DNA from: an uncultured Planctomycetaceae bacterium
Lineage (GTDB): Bacteria; Planctomycetota; Planctomycetia; Planctomycetales; Planctomycetaceae
Assembly (NCBI GenBank): GCA_903921605.1
Contig: CAIXQV010000188.1
Coordinates: forward strand, 1-6,883
Direction: 5' to 3'
Length of the DNA: 6,883 bases
Below are positions 1 to 5,466 of the stretch, in pieces. Position numbers and translations under genes: made by a program. Every line of letters begins with the position of its first letter. Position 1 is the first letter of the stretch. The notes under the pieces were generated by a model. That model saw nothing but the letters and a program-made list of their open reading frames with translations, made no database searches and was not told the DNA's origin.

Positions 1-1628
1 GCCGCCGTCTTGACAGATTCCGGAAGCTCAACCAACGCATACACGAACCGCATGTCCTGTTTGTCGGAACCGTCTTTTCCAACGGCCTGCAGTCGCTCAA
101 ACGTCTGGATTACGCACGCCTGCGATGTGGCTTCGTCAATTTCCAGTTTGACCAGCTGAGCCTGAGCCCGCAAAGCGGGCTCCAGAGATTCGTCGTACAA
201 CTTCAATTGTTCGGGCAGTACTTCATTGATCGCCTTATTCAGCGGAGCAGTCGTGGATTCCCCGGGAAACAATGCATCAGAGCGAACGACGAATTGATGC
301 GGTTGAGGACTATCGACCCATGCTGGCGTCTCTTCGCCGACAAGTACTTCAGCAAGCTGTGCGCCCGCAGTCAGCTCGGCGTTGCCTTTGCCGTTACCAG
401 TCGTTTCGGCCATCGCGACGTTGGTCGGTACTGATGGATTCTTCGTTGGGATTGATTGCGGCTCAGCGACCGCTGGAGTTTCTGCGCCATTCGCGGATGC
501 AGAAACCTCCGTCGGAGTTTCAGCGGGCCTCTTCAGGAACGTGGCAAGACTCTCCGCGATCGATTCGAGACTGCCATTAGCCAGAAACGGAGTCATCGGC
601 GACAAGGCCGCGTCGAAAGCCGGCGTCAGTGGGATCAAAGCGTACTTCTGACGAATCGGACCAGACAGTTGAAAGACCACGATTTGCTTGTCGGACGATT
701 CAACGGCTTCGGCGACATCGGCTGCAACCGCATTCTCTTCCGGCTGCGCTTCATTCAACAGGGAACGAATCCACGGGCTGATGTGCGAGGCAAGTTCTGT
801 TAATCGAGCCTGACGCTGTGCTGGTGTCTCGGTCGCTGGCTCTGCTGCCACGTCTGCACCTTCTGCAGATGTTGACGTTGGAGCATCGACTGACGTTTTC
901 TGTTCTGCAGTGTTGGCAGGAGTGGGTTCTGCTGGCGTAACTTCGGCCGGGTTTGTTGATGCCGTTGCTGGTTCGACTGTTTTTGGTCCGGCTGATGTTG
1001 GTTCAGTTGTCGTAACGGCAGGAGTTACCGCCACATCTGCAGCCGGTGTTTCCCCGGTCAATGCAGAGGGAGCCGCTGCGTTGGAAGGTTCAACAGTGGC
1101 TTGCTGACCAGGTTCCTCGGCAGGAGTTGAGGCTGTTTCGAGCTGGCTCGACAAGGGATCTGGTGCCGGCTTACTGGCTTCGATGGGAACTTCAATCGGG
1201 GAATCAACAGGAATCAGTCCGCTCGACTGTTGCACTGCCTGCAGAACTTCCTGACGTGCGTTTGCCCAGTGCTCCTCCATCAGAACAGGACCATCAAGAG
1301 TAAGCGCGACCTGAGGCTCATCAACGATCAGAACCGGTGAAGCTTGCGCCGCGCTCGATGGAATAACCTGAACGCTGTGTGCGGAGCGAACTTTGAACAG
1401 AACCAGCACCAGAACAATAAGACAGATCGGAATTGCTCCGGCGATGGCTCCAGCAATCATGTGGCTGAATCCGAGGCCGCGTTGTTCATCGTGAACGGTG
1501 TTTGTTCGGCCAAGTAACGAGTTGCCCAGCCATGCAATCAGCTTGAACACTCCCAGCACCATGAGAATGGCAACAGGAGCAATCAGAAGCAGTGCAAAAA
1601 AGGTAAGGCCGAATAGTGGTGCTGCCAT
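1..1628 (-). CDS. Two-TM membrane protein with long Ala/Pro/Thr-rich region, C-terminus beyond window
   Basis: I do not recognise this protein. The frame is open from an ATG at 1628 to the window edge, giving 542 complete codons and no stop, so the gene is partial at its 3' end. Two strongly hydrophobic segments lie near the N-terminus (about residues 5-30 and 57-79), joined by a short polar loop. After them comes an Ala/Pro/Thr/Glu-rich, probably disordered stretch (about 150-270), a short more ordered block (about 270-365, with PWIRSLL and QIVVFQLSGPIRQKYALIPL), a second low-complexity stretch (365-430) and a more ordered, partly helical tail (440-542) that continues out of the window. The next in-frame codon set upstream of 1628 reaches a TAA with no other ATG, which supports this start; no clear Shine-Dalgarno is present. 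It follows the kinase gene on the same strand by 169 nt, so it may be co-transcribed and could be a partner or substrate of the kinase (inference only). The function is unknown. Confidence 0.85.
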   Translation of the reverse strand, partial: MAAPLFGLTFFALLLIAPVAILMVLGVFKLIAWLGNSLLGRTNTVHDEQRGLGFSHMIAGAIAGAIPICLIVLVLVLFKVRSAHSVQVIPSSAAQASPVLIVDEPQVALTLDGPVLMEEHWANARQEVLQAVQQSSGLIPVDSPIEVPIEASKPAPDPLSSQLETASTPAEEPGQQATVEPSNAAAPSALTGETPAADVAVTPAVTTTEPTSAGPKTVEPATASTNPAEVTPAEPTPANTAEQKTSVDAPTSTSAEGADVAAEPATETPAQRQARLTELASHISPWIRSLLNEAQPEENAVAADVAEAVESSDKQIVVFQLSGPIRQKYALIPLTPAFDAALSPMTPFLANGSLESIAESLATFLKRPAETPTEVSASANGAETPAVAEPQSIPTKNPSVPTNVAMAETTGNGKGNAELTAGAQLAEVLVGEETPAWVDSPQPHQFVVRSDALFPGESTTAPLNKAINEVLPEQLKLYDESLEPALRAQAQLVKLEIDEATSQACVIQTFERLQAVGKDGSDKQDMRFVYALVELPESVKTA

Positions 1629-1797
1629 GGTGATGCTGACTTGTCGAAGCGGCAAAAAACTGGTCGACTGAAAGAGATCGTCGAATTTCAAGCTATCAGC
1701 CGGTACGCGTTAGCGTCCGGTTTTCGGTTCAAATACTCGTCGGAAACAACCGGGGCTAGCGGGTTGTTGATTTAATGGGTTGTGAAAACTACGGAAT
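1629..1797. other. Intergenic spacer with two small hairpins, possible dispersed repeat
   Basis: This spacer separates the kinase stop from the next minus-strand gene. It contains a 7-bp stem AACAACC/GGTTGTT (1745-1751 and 1762-1768) and a tighter hairpin at 1700-1720: CCGG-t-ACGC, loop GTTA, GCGT-CCGG. Neither is followed on the minus strand by a convincing T run, so I do not call an intrinsic terminator. The 1700-1720 hairpin is followed by TTTT on the plus strand, but no plus-strand gene ends there. The block around 1695-1760 has the look of a palindromic dispersed repeat. A promoter for the downstream membrane-protein gene could lie here but I cannot point to one. Confidence 0.4.
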
Positions 1798-3855
1798 TCA
1801 GGCCTCCTGAGTCATCTGTCGCCCGACCACCGGATGCTGCACCTGAGCCAAAACCGGGGCCGCCGGATTGATTCCAGGAGCCGGTGCCAGCCACCGTTCT
1901 TCCTGAGGAGTCCAGCCAGCTGATAACTGAACCACTGCTGAAATTGCGAGAGCCCATGTGGCTCCTAAATTGTTTGGAAAAGGCAGCAGCGCTGTCAGGA
2001 TAAATCCTAAAAACAGGCTGACCAACGTCGACGAGATGCGAAAACGGGCACTCCGGAAACTATCCGCCTGCCACCACCAGCGGCGAGCGACAAACAGCAG
2101 GGCGAAGAACAGCATGTATCCGGCCATGGTGGGCAAGCCCTGAGAATCCATGACACTGATTTGCCCCAACTTGCCTCCGTTAAAGATGCCGTCTCCTTCC
2201 GAGTGTAACAGACGCACATCGCCGAACATCAGGAATCTTTGCAGAGCAAACGCGACAGCTCCGACTCCCATACCGATCGCGCCCTGGAACATTCGGCGAA
2301 TAAAGGCATCCCCCGATTTTCCTTCCCAGAGCTTGGCCGGAATGATCAAGCCAATCGCCGCCAGTAACGTGACCACTCCGAAGAACGCCACATCAATGAC
2401 TTTAGGCAATAAGGGTGTCGCGAGATGTACGGCCGCCGTGACCAGAATCACAGCCGCCAGAGAAATCGACAACGACGTTGTGAGATCAACCATTCGCTGC
2501 GCGGCCGGAATTTGTCGCATTGTCGCAGGGGAATAATTTCGAACCGCATAGGCCATTGCCTGAGGACTCGGTGCCACCTGCGGCGCGGCTATGGCAACGG
2601 GCTGCACCGCGCGAGGAATATTGTTTGGGGCGAATGATGCTGGCGCGGGAGGTGGTCCGGCATTGTTAGGGACCGCATTCTCATTCGCTTTCGCGCGGGC
2701 TTCCGCTTTGGCCGAGGTTCTGCGCCACACGAGATACACGATCAGAAGAACAATCCATTCCCTGGTGCTGAGTCCCCCACCAGTTCTCAGGAGAGCCAGA
2801 ATCAGAAATGCATATGTCAGCCATTTAACAGGAGCAGGAACATTGCGTTTCCAGAACAGAGCGGCTGATTGAAATGGACCGAGCGGTTCTGCGGAGGTTG
2901 CAGTTCCAGCAGTCGCTCTTGTGCCAACGGGCGCTGCGGGAGACGCTGCAGCTGCAGCTTTTTCGTGGCTGATCTGAGTCGTGGCCATCGCCGGAGTTGA
3001 TCGCTTCTGAACCGGCGGTTGCGAAGCGAAAACAGGGGCTGGTTTCTCCACGGAGAATCCTGATTCCTGAACCGCGTTACGAAACCGTCGCTCCAGTTCT
3101 TCGATCTCACTAATTCGGCGGTCCGGGTCTTTATCCAGAGCCGCGGCCAGCACCGGACGCAGGCGTTCGGGAAGCACAGAGAGATCCGGCTCCGCGGTCA
3201 GATGCTTCATCAGAATCTCGGCCGTCGTTTCGCCCTCGAAGGGAACTCGGCCTGTGATCATTTCGTACAGAATAACACCAGTCGAATACACATCCACTTC
3301 ACGACCGTAGCGGCCTCGCGCGACTTCCGGAGCCATGTAGTACACGGTTCCAACGCTTTGTGTCTGCGCGCTGCGGCGGCTTTCGGAGATGTACTTGGAC
3401 AGCCCAACGTCGCCGATCTTTACGATATCAGCGTCGGCGAAAATATTGGCCGGCTTCAGGTCGCGATGCACGATACCTCGATCATGCAGAAAACTAAGAC
3501 CGGCAGTGATGCCTGAGAGCCAGAACAGAACATCCTTCAGAGGCATTCCTTTCGGATGCTCCTGCATGACTTCATAGAGCCCTTTACCGCCAACATACTC
3601 CATCACGATCCAGTGTTCCTTTTCGGAATCCTGTTTCATGTCGAAGATCGTGACCAGGTTCGGATGTTTCAGATTCAGGCACTGAGAAACACCGCGCAGT
3701 TCCACTTCGAGATTATTGTGCAGCAGCTTTAGCGCGACCTCTTTGCCGGCATCGCTGAGCGCGTAATAAACTTCGCCGAATCCACCTCGGTGAATTGCCC
3801 GCTTGATGGTGTAACCATCGAGCGGTTTGGATTCAGGAGCAAAAGTGAACCTCAT
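1798..3855 (-). CDS. Membrane-anchored Hanks-type serine/threonine protein kinase
   Basis: The protein has 685 residues. The kinase domain spans about residues 15-262: glycine loop RGGFGEV (23-29), ATP-binding Lys43 in VALK, catalytic loop HRDLKPAN (130-137, Asp132 base, Lys134, Asn137), APE at 175-177, DVYSTGVILYEM (188-199) and an Arg in the DPDRR motif (243-247). This set indicates an active Ser/Thr kinase transferring phosphate from ATP. The metal-binding motif is DVG (149-151) instead of DFG. The alpha-C glutamate is probably Glu52 or Glu50, and its exact position is uncertain. After an Ala/Pro/Ser-rich linker come hydrophobic segments at about 343-357, 364-377, 460-482, 486-506, 524-542, 577-591, 608-625 and 633-646, so roughly eight TM helices with a second Pro/Ala-rich linker (385-450) between the first pair and the rest. 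There are no PASTA repeats or other recognised sensor domain. The ATG is 19 nt after the FHA gene stop, with only a weak GGA upstream. Start and product class are confident; substrate and signal are unknown. Confidence 0.95.
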   Translation of the reverse strand: MRFTFAPESKPLDGYTIKRAIHRGGFGEVYYALSDAGKEVALKLLHNNLEVELRGVSQCLNLKHPNLVTIFDMKQDSEKEHWIVMEYVGGKGLYEVMQEHPKGMPLKDVLFWLSGITAGLSFLHDRGIVHRDLKPANIFADADIVKIGDVGLSKYISESRRSAQTQSVGTVYYMAPEVARGRYGREVDVYSTGVILYEMITGRVPFEGETTAEILMKHLTAEPDLSVLPERLRPVLAAALDKDPDRRISEIEELERRFRNAVQESGFSVEKPAPVFASQPPVQKRSTPAMATTQISHEKAAAAASPAAPVGTRATAGTATSAEPLGPFQSAALFWKRNVPAPVKWLTYAFLILALLRTGGGLSTREWIVLLIVYLVWRRTSAKAEARAKANENAVPNNAGPPPAPASFAPNNIPRAVQPVAIAAPQVAPSPQAMAYAVRNYSPATMRQIPAAQRMVDLTTSLSISLAAVILVTAAVHLATPLLPKVIDVAFFGVVTLLAAIGLIIPAKLWEGKSGDAFIRRMFQGAIGMGVGAVAFALQRFLMFGDVRLLHSEGDGIFNGGKLGQISVMDSQGLPTMAGYMLFFALLFVARRWWWQADSFRSARFRISSTLVSLFLGFILTALLPFPNNLGATWALAISAVVQLSAGWTPQEERWLAPAPGINPAAPVLAQVQHPVVGRQMTQEA

Positions 3856-3874
3856 AAGATTATTCCGACGCAGA

Positions 3875-4627
3875 CTAAGCTGAAGGATTCAAGGATTGCT
3901 TTTCAATTCGAAACCGAAACTCTTCACCGGACACAATCGCACCGTCGTTCAGAGCTGCGGAATCCCTCACCCGTTCTCCATTAACACTCATCGCCATTCT
4001 GGATCGACACTTGAGCTGGCCGTCCTGGTGATAGATCACAATCATGTCCGACCACTCCGGGCAGCAGATATGGTGATCCTTTCTGGGCCCCAGCAGAACG
4101 CTGTCAGTCATCAGGATGATACCATTAAGGCTATGGCTCGGGCGATGGTGACTTTCAAAATCGATCAAAGCGGACCCGCTGAGGACGCTCGGAATGCGAA
4201 ATCCCAGACGAACTCGATCCGCAAGGCAGATCGCATCTCCAGTTCTTAACAGAGTCTGGCTGGTGACTGATTTGCCTGAGATAACGGTGGATTGGTGCGG
4301 ATGGATGAACCAATCTTCTCCGGATCTTTTTAATGTGGCATGTCGACGCGACAAATTGGCCATGAGGCAGATATCCGCAGGCTTTTGTTCCATGGTGGGG
4401 CCGCCGATCAGGAACTCGTGGCCGGCCAGTAACTGCCAGGCTCCTACCCCGTCGATCCAGAGCATGTAGCGTTCGCTCAAAGTGTCGGCCACATTCGTCT
4501 CACTGTTTGTGTCTTCAAAGTCCGTAGTTTCTGCAGGCAGGGCGATTCGTCGTGGTGACGCCGCCGGGCGAGCATTGAGGGCCGCCGTTCGCATCCGGTT
4601 TCGCCACTTGGAAAGACTGCCTTGCAT
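3875..4627 (-). CDS. FHA-domain protein with tandem degenerate FHA folds
   Basis: The protein has 250 residues, no signal peptide and no TM segment, so it is probably cytoplasmic. The N-terminal 50 residues are basic then acidic and likely disordered. A first FHA-like domain spans about 54-146 and contains LSRRHA (92-97), keeping the Ser93/His96 pair of the FHA SxxH motif. A second FHA-like fold spans about 167-242: VLLGPRKD at 177-184, VNGERV at 215-220, L-x-DGA at 226-230 and a closing EEFRFRI strand. FHA domains normally bind phosphothreonine peptides, so the product is a plausible reader or adaptor for the kinase encoded 19 nt downstream on the same strand. Each FHA copy lacks some consensus binding residues (see findings). 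The ATG at 4627 has no Shine-Dalgarno. The FHA assignment of the first domain is firm; that of the second rests on pattern similarity. Confidence 0.88.
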   Translation of the reverse strand: MQGSLSKWRNRMRTAALNARPAASPRRIALPAETTDFEDTNSETNVADTLSERYMLWIDGVGAWQLLAGHEFLIGGPTMEQKPADICLMANLSRRHATLKRSGEDWFIHPHQSTVISGKSVTSQTLLRTGDAICLADRVRLGFRIPSVLSGSALIDFESHHRPSHSLNGIILMTDSVLLGPRKDHHICCPEWSDMIVIYHQDGQLKCRSRMAMSVNGERVRDSAALNDGAIVSGEEFRFRIEKQSLNPSA

Positions 4628-4647
4628 GTGGAACGCCTGAGACCAGT

Positions 4648-4656
4648 AGTGTATCA
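4648..4656 (-). promoter_or_regulatory. Weak extended -10 candidate for the FHA-kinase operon
   Basis: On the minus strand TG-A-TACACT sits 20 nt upstream of the FHA start codon. It matches the extended -10 pattern (TGnTATAAT) at 4 of 6 hexamer positions plus the TG. I see no good -35 hexamer at the expected distance. If used, it would give a leader of only about a dozen bases, which fits the missing Shine-Dalgarno. This is a tentative call. Confidence 0.2.
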
Positions 4657-4753
4657 GAAGTTAAAAGATGATGCTTGAGTAGGAGTGAGTCATCCGCTGG
4701 GGCGGAGGCCGTCGCGGATTTCGGCATGTCCTCTTTGCCGAGAATCTGTTGTT

Positions 4754-4783
4754 GTAGGTCCTGCCTGCCGGGCAGGACTTCGC
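4754..4783 (+). repeat. Hairpin repeat unit A (inverted partner at 4865-4895)
   Basis: An 8-bp perfect stem GTCCTGCC / GGCAGGAC (4758-4765 and 4771-4778) encloses the loop TGCCG. It is preceded by GTAG and followed by TTCGC. The same unit recurs in reverse orientation 80 bases downstream. The structure resembles short dispersed palindromic (REP-type) repeats; no gene overlaps it. Confidence 0.8.
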
Positions 4784-4864
4784 GGCTTGCCGTGACCTGT
4801 GGCCCGTTATGGAAACGATTCGGGCGACAATTCCTTAAGAATTGCACACCGGGTTCGCCTTGCG

Positions 4865-4895
4865 GCGAAAGTCCCGCTCGGCAAGCGGGACCTAC
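4865..4895 (-). repeat. Hairpin repeat unit B, inverted copy of unit A
   Basis: Read on the minus strand this unit has the same GTAG lead, the same TGCCG loop and a TTTCGC tail as unit A. The stem is GTCCCGCT / AGCGGGAC. It differs from unit A by four substitutions, all in the stem and pairing with each other, plus one extra T in the tail. The pair A and B flank about 80 bp of otherwise plain sequence. Confidence 0.8.
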
Positions 4896-4916
4896 CTAAC
4901 TGTACAGCGCCACGTT

Positions 4917-4999
4917 GCCCCCTCTCCCCCGATTTTTTTGCGGATGAAGCGTGGTCTCATATGGCAGCGTTCTTGCAAAAAAAATTGGGGGAGAGGGCC
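4917..4999. repeat. Long inverted repeat (about 24-bp arms, 33-bp spacer)
   Basis: The left arm is a C-rich block followed by GATTTTTTTGC; the right arm is GCAAAAAAAATT followed by a G-rich block. The arms match apart from one base and a one-base length difference in the A/T tract, plus a mismatch at the outer end. A transcript in either direction could fold into a long stem. It lies inside the composite element, so it is most likely part of that repeat and not a gene terminator. Confidence 0.75.
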
Positions 5000-5064
5000 G
5001 GGGTGAGGGGGCCGTTTTAGCGCGCTGTATTCCAGGAAAGCCCCCTCATCCGGCCTATCGGCCA

Positions 5065-5087
5065 CCTTCTCCCCGAGGGGGAGAAGG
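5065..5087. repeat. 10-bp perfect hairpin within the composite element
   Basis: CCTTCTCCCC (5065-5074) pairs perfectly with GGGGAGAAGG (5078-5087) around a 3-base loop. It is the second C-rich/G-rich palindrome of the repeat. No T run follows on either strand, so terminator function is unlikely. Confidence 0.7.
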
Positions 5088-5217
5088 GACTTCGTTCACG
5101 CGCTAAACATGGATCAAAAGGCAACTTCGGTGATTCCAACTCTTCAAACATGGCGCTGTCCAGCTAACGCACTTTCGGCTGCGGCTTGCCGTTAAACGAT
5201 TTCATGCGAACCAGCAC

Positions 5218-5257
5218 AAAAAAAGCTCCGAGCCCGAGCGATTGCTGAGCCCGGAGC
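5218..5257 (-). terminator. Rho-independent terminator, leftward
   Basis: On the minus strand GCTCCGGGCTC (5257-5247) pairs with GGGCTCGGAGC (5235-5225), an 11-bp stem with two G-T wobbles. It is followed at once by seven T residues (5224-5218). This is a standard intrinsic terminator for transcripts coming from the right. It would end the transcript of the coiled-coil protein gene (6285-5467) together with the possible small ORF at 5415-5281, whose stop is 23 nt before the stem. The opposite strand has no T run, so it acts in one direction. Confidence 0.8.
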
Positions 5258-5280
5258 CAAGTGTGTCCCGGTCATGTTCT

Positions 5281-5415
5281 TCAATGCTCCGCCTTCCCTT
5301 GCAGAAGCTCAATAATCTCAACGACGTCGAACCGATGACTCAATCTTAGAGTCCAATCAGGGGCGAGGAGTTCTCTGTAGCCGGATTCGTGAGAATTCGG
5401 TGAGCCCCCGACCAT
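5281..5415 (-). CDS. Possible 44-residue small ORF or C-terminal gene remnant
   Basis: An ATG at 5415 opens 44 codons ending in TGA at 5281. The first 14 or so residues are encoded partly by the palindromic repeat (NSHESGY comes from its inner arm). The remainder, from RELLAPDW through FDVVEIIELLQGKAEH, reads like a genuine soluble protein C-terminus with an amphipathic helix. A strong terminator follows 23 nt after the stop, and the ORF starts 51 nt after the stop of the upstream coiled-coil gene, so it could be a second cistron. Against it: the only SD-like string (GGAG) is just two bases from the ATG, the frame closes at a TGA shortly upstream, and I recognise no family. A degraded gene end cut by repeat insertion is an equally good reading. 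Confidence 0.35.
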   Translation of the reverse strand: MVGGSPNSHESGYRELLAPDWTLRLSHRFDVVEIIELLQGKAEH

Positions 5416-5443
5416 GACTCCGAATTCTCACGAATCCGGCTAC
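5377..5443. repeat. Perfect 24-bp inverted repeat (head-to-head palindromic repeat dimer)
   Basis: Positions 5377-5400 and 5420-5443 are exact reverse complements over 24 of 24 bases, separated by 19 bases. Each arm also folds on itself: CCGGATTC / GAATTCGG with one G-T wobble around a GTGA loop (5381-5400 on plus, mirrored on minus). It begins 23 nt beyond the stop of the coiled-coil gene. There is no T run on the minus-strand side, so it is not a standard terminator; it looks like a dimer of a dispersed REP-type unit. Confidence 0.85.
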
Positions 5444-5466
5444 TCACAACACCAGCCAGTCGATCG

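Larger units (their letters stand above)
4897..5166. repeat. Composite MITE/REP-like element with terminal inverted repeats
   Basis: The ends are imperfect 20-bp inverted repeats (4897-4916 and 5147-5166, 17 of 20 matching, core CAGCGCCA), both ending in TA. Inside are a large inverted repeat (4917-4941 / 4975-4999), a shorter pair GTTTTAGCGCG (5014-5024) / CGCGCTAAAC (5099-5108), and two opposed copies of a C-rich CCCCCTCA..CTCTCCCC motif (4985-5011 in reverse, 5041-5074 forward). No ORF encodes a transposase, so if it is mobile it would be non-autonomous. The TA ends are like those left by IS630/Tc1-type insertions, but I cannot assign a parent element. It may equally be two palindromic units side by side. 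Confidence 0.6.
4628..5280. other. Repeat-rich intergenic region without a supported gene
   Basis: Every ORF here runs through palindromic repeats and none has a protein-like composition or a ribosome binding site. The region holds a weak promoter candidate for the FHA gene, two covarying hairpins, a composite inverted-repeat element and a leftward terminator, each listed separately. A 12-nt exact direct repeat, GCGGCTTGCCGT, occurs at 4782-4793 and 5181-5192 on either side of the composite element; its meaning is unclear. Confidence 0.75.

Noticed and set aside
207..1303. Several plus-strand ORFs (207-434, 272-580, 382-651, 456-803, 910-1107, 1046-1303)
   Set aside because: All lie antisense to the continuous minus-strand frame of the two-TM protein. 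The Ala/Gly/Val-rich one at 910-1107 is the mirror of its Ala/Pro/Thr-rich stretch.
1700..1768. Intrinsic terminator after the kinase gene
   Set aside because: The hairpins exist but no T run follows on the minus strand, so read-through into the downstream membrane-protein gene is equally likely.
1958..3577. Plus- and minus-strand ORFs overlapping the kinase gene (for example 2150-2536 +, 2591-2872 +, 2817-3110 -, 3202-3516 +)
   Set aside because: The kinase frame has unambiguous catalytic motifs and TM segments; these ORFs are out-of-frame shadows without RBS or recognisable domains.
3896..4469. Plus-strand ORFs 3896-4249 and 4194-4469
   Set aside because: Antisense to the FHA gene, with no protein-like features.
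4515..4899. ORFs 4515-4847 (-) and 4675-4899 (+)
   Set aside because: They run through the palindromic repeats, and the first overlaps the FHA start in another frame; composition is repeat-derived.
4754..5443. CRISPR array
   Set aside because: The repeats are inverted and palindromic, present once or twice each, without regular spacers or cas genes.
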